The position numbers were made by a program, and so were the translations under genes. A DNA stretch of 64,000 bases from Gammaproteobacteria bacterium (GTDB lineage: Bacteria; Pseudomonadota; Gammaproteobacteria; Burkholderiales; Rhodocyclaceae): NCBI GenBank assembly GCA_029289235.1, contig JARFTZ010000052.1, forward strand, positions 145,497 through 209,496, in the 5' to 3' direction. Position 1 is the first letter of the stretch, and each line of letters opens with the position of its first letter. Below are positions 31,985 through 39,220 of this stretch, one piece after another. Under the pieces are notes generated by a model. The model was not told the origin of the DNA and searched no databases. It saw only the letters and a program-made list of their open reading frames with translations.

Positions 31985-34381
31985 ATGTCAACCATCAATG
32001 CGCTGCCGGCCGAAAAACTCTATCATGCCTGCGATTTGTCGCTCTTTACTTTCCAGACCACGGCGGAATTGGAGGCAACGACAGAAATCATCGGCCAGGA
32101 GCGGGCTGTGGACGCGATCGGATTCGCCATCGATATCCAGCGCCCTGGTTTCAACCTGTTCGTTCTCGGGGAATCAGGCAGCGGCCGCCATTCCGTCGTC
32201 AGGCGATTGCTGGAAGCCAAAGCCCTCGAAGAGGCTGTGCCGAGCGACTGGTGCTACGTTAACAACTTCGCCGAGCCGAACAAGCCGCGACTCCTGTGCG
32301 TGCCGCACGGACGCGGCGGACAATTGAAGCGAGACATGCAGCAATTCGGCGCGGAACTGGCCAAAGCCATCCAGTCCGCCTTCGAGAGCGATGAATATCG
32401 CCTGCGTGTCGAGGCGATCAACAACGACTTCAAGGAAAAAGAGGAAAAGGCCTTGCAGCAGTTGGGGGGCGCAGCGTCCGGTGACGGTGTCGTTCTGTTG
32501 CGTACGCCGCATGGTTTTGTGTTCGCCCCTCTTGCCGGCGAGGAGGCGATGTCGCATGAAGAGTTCGAGAAACTCTCGGATGACGAGAAGTCACGTATCG
32601 GCAAGCTGATCGAGGAGTACAGCGAACGGCTTAAACAGCTGATGCTGCAGTTGCCCCGCTGGCGGCGCGATACGCAGACACAGATCAAGGATGCAAGCCG
32701 GGAAATACTTCGCCTTGCCGTCGGCCACCTGATTGAGGAACTGCGCGAACACTACAAGGATTTGCCCGACGTGCTGGCATTCCTGGACGAAGTCATGAAC
32801 GACGTGGTCGAGGAAGGAGAGCAGTTGCGCGAACAACCCAAGCCGGAGGGTGAGGGCAGTGGTACCGGTTTTGGGGGCAGTCTGTCGACACTGCGCTATC
32901 AGGTCAATGTTCTGGTGGATAACGCGGGCGCGAAGGGCGCGCCTGTCGTCTATGAAGACAATCCGATCTACCCCAACCTGGTGGGGCGTGTTGATCACAT
33001 CGCCCAGATGGGCACCTTGCTGACCAACTTCACCCTGATCAAGCCAGGCGCGCTGCATCGGGCCAATGGCGGCTACATCGTTCTCGATGCGCTCAAGTTG
33101 CTGACGCAGCCGTACGCCTGGGAGGGGTTGAAGCGGGCGCTTCAGGCAAGCCAGGTGCGCATCGAATCGCTCGGGCAGGCTTGGGGGTTGATCAGCACCA
33201 TATCCCTTGAGCCCGAACCGATGCCTCTCACGATCAAGGTGGTGTTGATCGGTGAGCGGCGAATCTATTACCTGCTCAAGGCGCTTGATCCGGATTTTGC
33301 CGAACTCTTCAAGGTTCCCGCAGATTTCGAGAATGAACTTGCGCGTGATGCCGAGTCGACCCGCCGATATGCCGATTATCTGGCCACCCTGATCAAGGGG
33401 AACAGCCTGCGCCCGTTCAACCGGGAAGCGGTGGCGCGGGTGATCGAGCATGCCGCCCGCTTGTGCGAGGATGCCGAAAGGCTGACCGCCAATCGCAGGC
33501 AAGTCGCTGATTTATTGCAGGAGGCGGATTATCGCGCAGGCGAGGCGGGGCACGATGTCGTCCGGTGCGAGGATGTGGAAAGCGCGCTGGCCGCTCGAAT
33601 CCGGCGGGTCGACCGCGTGCGCAGCAGGTATCAGGAGGAGATTCTGCGCGAAACGTTGCTCATCTCGGTCAGCGGCGAGCGGATTGGCCAAATCAATGGC
33701 CTTGCCGTGCTTTCCCTGGACGATTTCATGTTTGCCCATCCAGTACGCATCACGGCGACAGTCCGGGTCGGCGAAGGCGATGTGATCGACATCGAGCGCG
33801 AAACCGAACTCGGCGGCGCCATCCATTCCAAAGGAGTGATGATTCTGACGTCGTTTCTCGGGGCGCGCTATTCCCGAACGGTACCGCTGTCACTGTCGGC
33901 CAGCCTGGTCTTCGAGCAATCGTATGGTCCGGTCGAAGGAGATAGCGCCTCGCTGGCCGAGTTGTGTGCGTTGTTGTCGGTACTGGCCAATGCGCCGATC
34001 CGGCAATCGCTGGCGGTCACCGGGTCGGTCAATCAGTTCGGTGATGTGCAGGCGATCGGGGCGGTCAATGAGAAAATCGAGGGTTTCTTCGATATCTGCA
34101 AGGCACGAGGGGTGACCGGGAAGCAAGGCGTACTGATTCCGTCATCGAATATGAAACACCTCATGCTGCGTGACGAGGTGGTCGCTGCATGTGCCGACGG
34201 ACGTTTTCACATCTACGCGATAGAAACGGTCGACGAGGCCATCAGCGTTCTCACCGGACTGCCCGCCGAATCAATCAACGATCAGGTCTCGGCGCAACTT
34301 GCGGAGTTGTCCAGCGCACGCCGCGCATTTGCCAGCGAACACCGGGCTTCGCCAGCAGATCAACCTGGCAAAGCGCGTTGA
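31985..34381 (+). CDS. Lon-like ATP-dependent protease (AAA_32 / Lon C-terminal domain)
   Basis: Cytosolic protease-like protein of 798 aa in the LonB/YcbZ group. The AAA region starts at about residue 30; the Walker A position reads GESGSGRHS (62-70), with Arg in place of the usual Lys. A helical insertion (about residues 130-290) precedes the second half of the ATPase (GGYIVLDALKLL, VVLIGERRIYYLL). The Lon peptidase domain has catalytic S654 in EGDSAS and K697 in NEKIEGF, 43 residues apart as in E. coli Lon (S679/K722). ATG 31985 follows a modest GGAAAGGA site. Substrates are unknown. Confidence 0.87.
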   Translation: MSTINALPAEKLYHACDLSLFTFQTTAELEATTEIIGQERAVDAIGFAIDIQRPGFNLFVLGESGSGRHSVVRRLLEAKALEEAVPSDWCYVNNFAEPNKPRLLCVPHGRGGQLKRDMQQFGAELAKAIQSAFESDEYRLRVEAINNDFKEKEEKALQQLGGAASGDGVVLLRTPHGFVFAPLAGEEAMSHEEFEKLSDDEKSRIGKLIEEYSERLKQLMLQLPRWRRDTQTQIKDASREILRLAVGHLIEELREHYKDLPDVLAFLDEVMNDVVEEGEQLREQPKPEGEGSGTGFGGSLSTLRYQVNVLVDNAGAKGAPVVYEDNPIYPNLVGRVDHIAQMGTLLTNFTLIKPGALHRANGGYIVLDALKLLTQPYAWEGLKRALQASQVRIESLGQAWGLISTISLEPEPMPLTIKVVLIGERRIYYLLKALDPDFAELFKVPADFENELARDAESTRRYADYLATLIKGNSLRPFNREAVARVIEHAARLCEDAERLTANRRQVADLLQEADYRAGEAGHDVVRCEDVESALAARIRRVDRVRSRYQEEILRETLLISVSGERIGQINGLAVLSLDDFMFAHPVRITATVRVGEGDVIDIERETELGGAIHSKGVMILTSFLGARYSRTVPLSLSASLVFEQSYGPVEGDSASLAELCALLSVLANAPIRQSLAVTGSVNQFGDVQAIGAVNEKIEGFFDICKARGVTGKQGVLIPSSNMKHLMLRDEVVAACADGRFHIYAIETVDEAISVLTGLPAESINDQVSAQLAELSSARRAFASEHRASPADQPGKAR

Positions 34382-34739
34382 TTCATGGGGGGCGCAGTAT
34401 AAACCGCTGGTGCGTTATTGCATGGCATCGTGGTCACGCAGTTGAAGATAGGCGTCGATTGCCAATGGGGCTACGACGAGAAGAACGAGGGTGACGATTG
34501 CGGCAAAATCGGACAGGGAAGTCATGGTTGCATCCTTTCGCTCAGGGAACGTTCGTTTAATTGACCGGGCGAAGTCTATTGGGATGAAAGCCGCGAGTCT
34601 GTTGCGTTATCGCGCTGGTTTTTGACCGATCTGTAACCGTCAGGAAGGATTCAGTATTGGAAGCAACAGTCGAGCAAATTCGGTAGAAGCGCGGGAAGGC
34701 AGGGGGCGTCGAAAAGGAGTGCAGGTAAAATACAGGCCC
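34382..34739. other. Gap between the Lon-like protease and tsaB
   Basis: This 358-bp stretch contains a 36-codon membrane miniprotein on the - strand (34415-34525, listed separately). The part from 34526 to 34739 is the divergent upstream region of that miniprotein and tsaB. I see no convincing promoter pair: TTGACC occurs on the + strand at 34622 but lacks a good -10 at the right distance. Confidence 0.5.
34415..34525 (-). CDS. Possible 36-aa single-span membrane miniprotein
   Basis: Open frame ATG to TAA giving MTSLSDFAAI, then a hydrophobic run VTLVLLVVAPLAI, then a charged tail DAYLQLRDHDAMQ. The profile is one membrane helix of about 20 residues with a polar C-terminus, as in known small bitopic accessory subunits (KdpF or CydX style), though the sequence matches none I know. 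AAGGA lies 8 bp before the ATG on the - strand. It converges with the Lon-like gene and diverges from tsaB. It is too short to be judged by length; the support is the helix plus the ribosome site. Confidence 0.5.
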   Translation of the reverse strand: MTSLSDFAAIVTLVLLVVAPLAIDAYLQLRDHDAMQ

Positions 34740-35417
34740 ATGAAAATTCTTGCCTTGGAAACCGCTACCGATCCAGGTTCTGTTGCACTGTGGCGCGACG
34801 GGTGTGTCGTTGCTCGCAGCTGTCCGGACAATCTCTCCAATTCCGCGTCTTTGCTACCGGTTGCGCAGGCGATGCTCAGGGAAGAGGGGCTGGATTTCAC
34901 AGAAATCGACGGCATCGCATTCGGTGCGGGGCCGGGTTCGTTTACCGGACTCCGTGTGTCATGTGGCGTCGCGCAAGGGGTGGCCGTGGCACGGAATTTG
35001 CCGCTGCTTGGCGTCGGTACGCTCGAAGCGATGGCGTTGGCCGCGGGCAGCGACCGCGTCATCGTGGCGCTTGATGCCCGGATGGGCGAGGTGTATTTCG
35101 GGCTTTTCGTCGATGGCGTTGTGCAGGGCGATATCGGGGTTTATCCTCCGGAATCCGTTCCTGTGCCGGATTCGGCCGGATGGTGCGCGTGCGGGAACGG
35201 TTTGGCCGCTTATCCAGCGTTGCGCGAGCGCCTCGGCGGTGTTGTTACGACATGGCAGCCGGACGTCGTGCCGCATGCCGGATTCGTGGCGCGTCTTGCC
35301 GGTCCGCGCATGGAACGCGGCGAATGCATCGATCCCGCCGATGCGGCGCCACTTTACGTGCGCGACAAGGTGGCCAAGACGGTGGCCGAACGCTTGGCCG
35401 AAGGAGGCAAGGCGTAA
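34740..35417 (+). CDS. tsaB: tRNA threonylcarbamoyladenosine biosynthesis protein TsaB
   Basis: Scaffold-type partner (225 aa) of TsaD and TsaE in making t6A at position 37 of ANN-decoding tRNAs. The ASKHA fold is recognised by MKILALETATDPGSVALW, GIAFGAGPGSFTGLRVSCGVAQG and VALDARMGEVYFGLF. ATG 34740 gives the canonical start. A better-looking AAGGAG (34714-34719) is 20 bp upstream and overlaps an in-frame GTG at 34719, so some uncertainty remains. It shares one base with rimI (TAATG), suggesting coupling. Confidence 0.94.
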   Translation: MKILALETATDPGSVALWRDGCVVARSCPDNLSNSASLLPVAQAMLREEGLDFTEIDGIAFGAGPGSFTGLRVSCGVAQGVAVARNLPLLGVGTLEAMALAAGSDRVIVALDARMGEVYFGLFVDGVVQGDIGVYPPESVPVPDSAGWCACGNGLAAYPALRERLGGVVTTWQPDVVPHAGFVARLAGPRMERGECIDPADAAPLYVRDKVAKTVAERLAEGGKA

Positions 35418-35893
35418 TGAACGCCATCCTCGAACCGGCTGTCGAGCTGATGCCGATGGTCGAGCGTGATCTCGACGAAGTGTTGCGGATCGAATACCGC
35501 GTTTATTCGCATCCCTGGAGCCGGGCCAACTTTGCGGACTCGATCGCCAGCGGTTACAGCTGCTGGGTATGCCGGATCGGAGGCGAACTGGTGGGTTATT
35601 TCGTGCTCATGCTGGCCATCGATGAGGCGCATCTGCTCAACATCAGCGTCGCCGAGAAACGTCAGGGGTTGGGCTTGGGAGCCCGGTTGCTCCGACACGC
35701 CATGGACATGGCCCGGCACGGAGGGGCGGTAACCCTGTTGCTGGAAGTACGCCCGTCGAACACCAGGGCCTTGGCGCTTTATCGCCATTTCGGCTTTGCC
35801 CAGATTGGTGTGCGGCGCGGATACTACCCCGCGGCGACCGGGCGCGAAGATGCGCTGGTGCTGACCCATGCCCTGACCGAGGCAAGCGCATGA
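35417..35893 (+). CDS. rimI: Ribosomal-protein-type N-acetyltransferase RimI
   Basis: GNAT-family acetyltransferase (158 aa) that in the best-known case acetylates the N-terminal alanine of ribosomal protein S18. The acetyl-CoA loop is in ISVAEKRQGLGLGARLLRHA (R/QxxGxG/A motif); EVRPSNTRALALYRHFGFAQIGVRRGYY is the usual C-terminal signature, and YSHPWSRANFADSI the usual N-terminal one. The start ATG shares a base with the tsaB stop; a longer open frame upstream runs through tsaB in another frame and is discarded. It overlaps udg by 4 bp. Confidence 0.93.
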   Translation: MNAILEPAVELMPMVERDLDEVLRIEYRVYSHPWSRANFADSIASGYSCWVCRIGGELVGYFVLMLAIDEAHLLNISVAEKRQGLGLGARLLRHAMDMARHGGAVTLLLEVRPSNTRALALYRHFGFAQIGVRRGYYPAATGREDALVLTHALTEASA

Positions 35894-36687
35894 GCTTGTC
35901 ACCGAAAGAGCTGCTCGAAGAAATCGGACTCTCGCCGCTCTGGGTTCTCCGTAAGCGGCCGCAGGTCGCGCGCCCTTCTGCTGGCGAGGCCGCCGAGGAA
36001 GTTCCGGCAAGCGAGTCCGCGCTGGTCGAAAGCCCGAGTCTCCCGGAGGCGGTCGCTGCGTCAGCGGAATCGCTGCCGCAGTCGTCTGCGTGCGTCGCGC
36101 AAATGAACTGGGACGAGTTGCGCAAGAGTATCGCCGAGTGTCGCGCTTGCGGGTTGTGTGCGCAGCGGAAACAGGCAGTCCCTGGTGTGGGTGACGAGCA
36201 GGCGAGTTGGCTGTTCATCGGTGAGGGGCCCGGGGCCGAGGAGGATGCGCGTGGTGAGCCTTTTGTCGGGCAGGCCGGAAAACTGCTCGATGCCATGCTG
36301 GCCGCCATCGGTCTCGCGCGGGGTGACGACGTTTATATTGCCAATGCGGTGAAATGCCGACCGCCGGGAAACCGGACGCCGGAAACTGCGGAAATGGCCG
36401 CCTGTTTCCCGTTCCTTCAACGGCAGATCGCGTTGATCCAGCCGAAACTCATCGTGCTGCTTGGCCGTGCGGCGGTGAATTCGGTCCTTGGCGACAGTGG
36501 ATCACTCGCCGGTTTGCGCGGAAAAACGGCGGTGTATCGCGATGGTGACCGGGAAATCCCGGTGGTTGTTACCTATCATCCGGCCTATCTGTTGCGCAAT
36601 CTGCCGGACAAAGCCAAGGCGTGGGAAGACTTGTGCCGGGCGCGGGCGTTGATGAAGGCGGTTCGCGAAACGCAGCGGCTGGGTTAG
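35890..36687 (+). CDS. Uracil-DNA glycosylase, family 4 (iron-sulfur)
   Basis: Removes uracil from DNA to start base-excision repair. The 265-aa product has the family-4 active-site motif GEGPGAEEDARGEPFVG (about residues 111-127) and the second motif TYHPAYLLRN. The [4Fe-4S] ligands are C84, C87, C156 and C172; the 16-residue C156-C172 spacing equals that of Thermus UDGa. About 70 residues of Ala/Glu/Ser-rich sequence precede the catalytic domain, longer than minimal family members. The start overlaps the rimI stop (ATGA), making tsaB-rimI-udg a tightly packed operon. It converges with lplT. Confidence 0.92.
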   Translation: MSLSPKELLEEIGLSPLWVLRKRPQVARPSAGEAAEEVPASESALVESPSLPEAVAASAESLPQSSACVAQMNWDELRKSIAECRACGLCAQRKQAVPGVGDEQASWLFIGEGPGAEEDARGEPFVGQAGKLLDAMLAAIGLARGDDVYIANAVKCRPPGNRTPETAEMAACFPFLQRQIALIQPKLIVLLGRAAVNSVLGDSGSLAGLRGKTAVYRDGDREIPVVVTYHPAYLLRNLPDKAKAWEDLCRARALMKAVRETQRLG

Positions 36688-36700
36688 GGTCGAAAAACGC

Positions 36701-37966
36701 TCAGTGCGATCCGTTGTCGTCCAGATGGATTACATCGTCGTGTTCGCGCTGGTTGGCTTCGTGCCGGCGTTTGACGAGGAGCATCGATCCGCTGACGAAC
36801 AGTCCGAACAGGGTAATGACCCAATAGATCGATAGATCAACCTTGACCATCAGGTAGTAGAGCCCGGTCATGACCAGAATCGACAGATTCTCGTTGAAGT
36901 TCTGCACGGCGATCGAGTGACCTGCACCCATCAGGATATGGCCGCGGTGTTGCAGCAGGGCGTTCATCGGCACGACGAAGTAGCCGGAGAGCGCGCCGAT
37001 GAATATCAGAAGCGGAACGGCCAGCCAGGTATGGTGAACGAAGTTCATGACCAGCACGATCAGGCCCATGGCGATACCGAGCGGAATGACCCGGACTGAC
37101 TTGCGCAGGGTGATGGCCTTGGCGGCGGCAATGGCACCGATCGCGACGCCGACCGCAACGACGCCCTGCAGCATGCTGGATTTAGACAGATCGAGATTGA
37201 GCGAGACTTCTGCCCATTTGATCACGATGAACTGGAGGGTGGCTCCAGCTCCCCAGAACAATGTCGTTACGGCCAGCGAGATTTGTCCGAGGCGGTCTCG
37301 CCAGAGCAGCATCAGGCAGTGGTTGAATTCACGAATCAGGTACCACGGATTCTTGTGCAATACCTTGTGGTCGACGCCCGTGTCCGGCACGTAGAGGTTG
37401 AACAGAGAAGCAAGAATGTAGAAGATGCCGACAAAACCGAGGGCCATTTCACCCACCGAATCGATGCCGGTATCGATCAGGGGGAAATCAAAGCTGAGCA
37501 GCTTGAGCGCAACCGCAGGCTGGATCAGCGTGCCTCCAATGACCACGCCAAGAATTATGGCACCTACGGTCAGCCCCTCGATCCAGCCGTTGGCGATGAC
37601 GAGCAGGCGATGCGGAAGATATTCGGTAAGGATTCCGTACTTGGCGGGGGAATATGCTGCAGCGCCCAGTCCGACCACCGCATAGGCTATCAGCGGATGG
37701 ACGTGGAAGAACATCATTGCGCACCCGATGATCTTGATGGCGTTGCTGATGAACATGACCCGGCCTTTCGGCATCGAGTCGGCGAAGGCACCGACGAAGG
37801 CCGCCAGTGCGACATAGGAGACGGTAAAAAAAGTTTTCAGAAGAGGTTCGTAGGCCGGAGGAGCGTGCATCTCACGCAGGGCGGCGATGGCAACGATCAG
37901 CAAAGCGTTGTCGGCAAGCGCGGAAAAGAATTGCGCCGCCATGATGATATAGAAGCCGAAAGGCAT
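36701..37966 (-). CDS. lplT: Lysophospholipid transporter LplT
   Basis: Major-facilitator-type inner-membrane flippase (421 aa, about 12 helices) that brings lysophospholipids to the cytoplasmic face for reacylation. Recognisable parts are FYIIMAAQFFSALADNALLI at the start, AAAYSPAKYGILTEYLP, and GYFVVPMNALLQHRGH. The fused or adjacent acyltransferase Aas is not in this window. The frame could begin at a TTG at 37993; ATG 37966 gives the usual N-terminus. The 3' end is 13 bp from the convergent udg gene. Confidence 0.9.
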   Translation of the reverse strand: MPFGFYIIMAAQFFSALADNALLIVAIAALREMHAPPAYEPLLKTFFTVSYVALAAFVGAFADSMPKGRVMFISNAIKIIGCAMMFFHVHPLIAYAVVGLGAAAYSPAKYGILTEYLPHRLLVIANGWIEGLTVGAIILGVVIGGTLIQPAVALKLLSFDFPLIDTGIDSVGEMALGFVGIFYILASLFNLYVPDTGVDHKVLHKNPWYLIREFNHCLMLLWRDRLGQISLAVTTLFWGAGATLQFIVIKWAEVSLNLDLSKSSMLQGVVAVGVAIGAIAAAKAITLRKSVRVIPLGIAMGLIVLVMNFVHHTWLAVPLLIFIGALSGYFVVPMNALLQHRGHILMGAGHSIAVQNFNENLSILVMTGLYYLMVKVDLSIYWVITLFGLFVSGSMLLVKRRHEANQREHDDVIHLDDNGSH

Positions 37967-38000
37967 CGAGATCCGAGCTCTCTTTTTTATCAAGTCTGGC

Positions 38001-38009
38001 GTTATACCA
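38001..38009 (-). promoter_or_regulatory. Possible extended -10 promoter of lplT
   Basis: On the - strand the sequence reads TGG-TATAAC, an extended -10 element, about 35 bp before the lplT ATG. No matching -35 is seen, which is acceptable for extended -10 promoters but keeps confidence low. Confidence 0.35.
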
Positions 38010-38129
38010 CGAAACTCATAAGTAGATACACGTAGGATTTCACATCATGAAAAGACAGCCGGATGTCTTTGAGGCAAAATGCCACGTTGATTTCCCGACT
38101 ATCCCAATCTTCAACCAGGCCGAAAAGTC

Positions 38130-39218
38130 ATGCCCCGCCCGATTCAAGCGCGTATCGATCTGAGCGCCGTCCAGCACAATTATCTCGTTGCCAAGCAACA
38201 GGCTTCCGTTTCCGATTCGGCTGCCAAGGCATGGGCCGTAGTCAAGGCGGATGCTTACGGCCATGGCCTGCGGCGAGTGGCCGAATCGCTGCGGGGGATT
38301 GCCGACGGATTTGCGCTTCTGGAAATCGAGGCCGCGGTGGCACTACGCGAGGCCGGGTTCCGCCAGCCCATCCTGCTGCTGGAAGGGTTCTTCGAGCCGG
38401 TCGATGTGCCGGTTTGCGCCAAATACGGGCTGACGGTGGCGATTCATCGCATCGAACAGTTGCACATGATCCGGGCTGCGGCGTTGCCGCTACCTTTGCC
38501 GATCTACATCAAGCTGAATACCGGGATGAACCGTCTCGGTTTTACGCAGGAGCAGATTCCGGCACTGCGGCAGGAGTTGGCGCGAAATACGGCAGTCGGC
38601 CCGGCGACGCTGATGATGCATTTTGCCGAGGCTGACGGCGTACGCGGTATCGATTGGCAGCTTGAGCGCTTTCACCGGATGACCGATGGCTGGGATCTTC
38701 CGGTCTGCATGGCCAACTCGGCGGCGATTCTGCGTTACCCGCTAACTGCGCGCGATTGGGTGCGGCCGGGGATCATGCTCTACGGCGCCAGCCCTTTTGC
38801 CGAGATTAGTGCCGAGAGCCTTGGTTTACGGCCCGTGATGACCCTCGGCAGCCGCATTCTGGCAGTTCAGGAGATTCAACCTGGCGAGCGCGTGGGGTAC
38901 GGCGGTACCTTCGAGGCGAGCCGGCCCAGCCGGATCGGCATCGTGGCCTGCGGTTATGCCGACGGCTATCCTCGCCACGCGCCGAGTGGCGCCCCCATTC
39001 TGGTCAATGGCCGGCGTACGACGACGGTCGGACGGGTGTCGATGGATATGCTGGCGTGCGATCTCACGGATATCCCCGATGCCGGCGTGGATAGCCCGGT
39101 GGTGTTATGGGGCGAGGGCATGCCCGCCGACGAAGTCGCCGCTGCTGCCGGGACGATCAGTTACGAATTGTTTTGCGCATTGGCTCGGCGCGTCCCGGTC
39201 GTGGAAGTGGGACTGTAG
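38130..39218 (+). CDS. alr: Alanine racemase
   Basis: PLP-dependent enzyme (362 aa) making D-alanine for peptidoglycan. The PLP-binding lysine is K39 in AVVKADAYGHG; the opposite catalytic tyrosine lies in RVGYGGTFEA in the C-terminal domain. YIKLNTGMNRLGF and TVGRVSMDMLACDLTD are further family signatures. The upstream region has a weak ribosome site before ATG 38130, and a short open frame (38047-38163) overlaps the start out of frame. radA begins 2 bp after the stop. alr next to radA is common in betaproteobacteria. Confidence 0.96.
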   Translation: MPRPIQARIDLSAVQHNYLVAKQQASVSDSAAKAWAVVKADAYGHGLRRVAESLRGIADGFALLEIEAAVALREAGFRQPILLLEGFFEPVDVPVCAKYGLTVAIHRIEQLHMIRAAALPLPLPIYIKLNTGMNRLGFTQEQIPALRQELARNTAVGPATLMMHFAEADGVRGIDWQLERFHRMTDGWDLPVCMANSAAILRYPLTARDWVRPGIMLYGASPFAEISAESLGLRPVMTLGSRILAVQEIQPGERVGYGGTFEASRPSRIGIVACGYADGYPRHAPSGAPILVNGRRTTTVGRVSMDMLACDLTDIPDAGVDSPVVLWGEGMPADEVAAAAGTISYELFCALARRVPVVEVGL

Positions 39219-39220
39219 CC

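Noticed and set aside
34622..34660. TTGACC at 34622 as a -35 for tsaB.
   Set aside because: No acceptable -10 lies 16-18 bp downstream (the sequence there is AAGGATTC).
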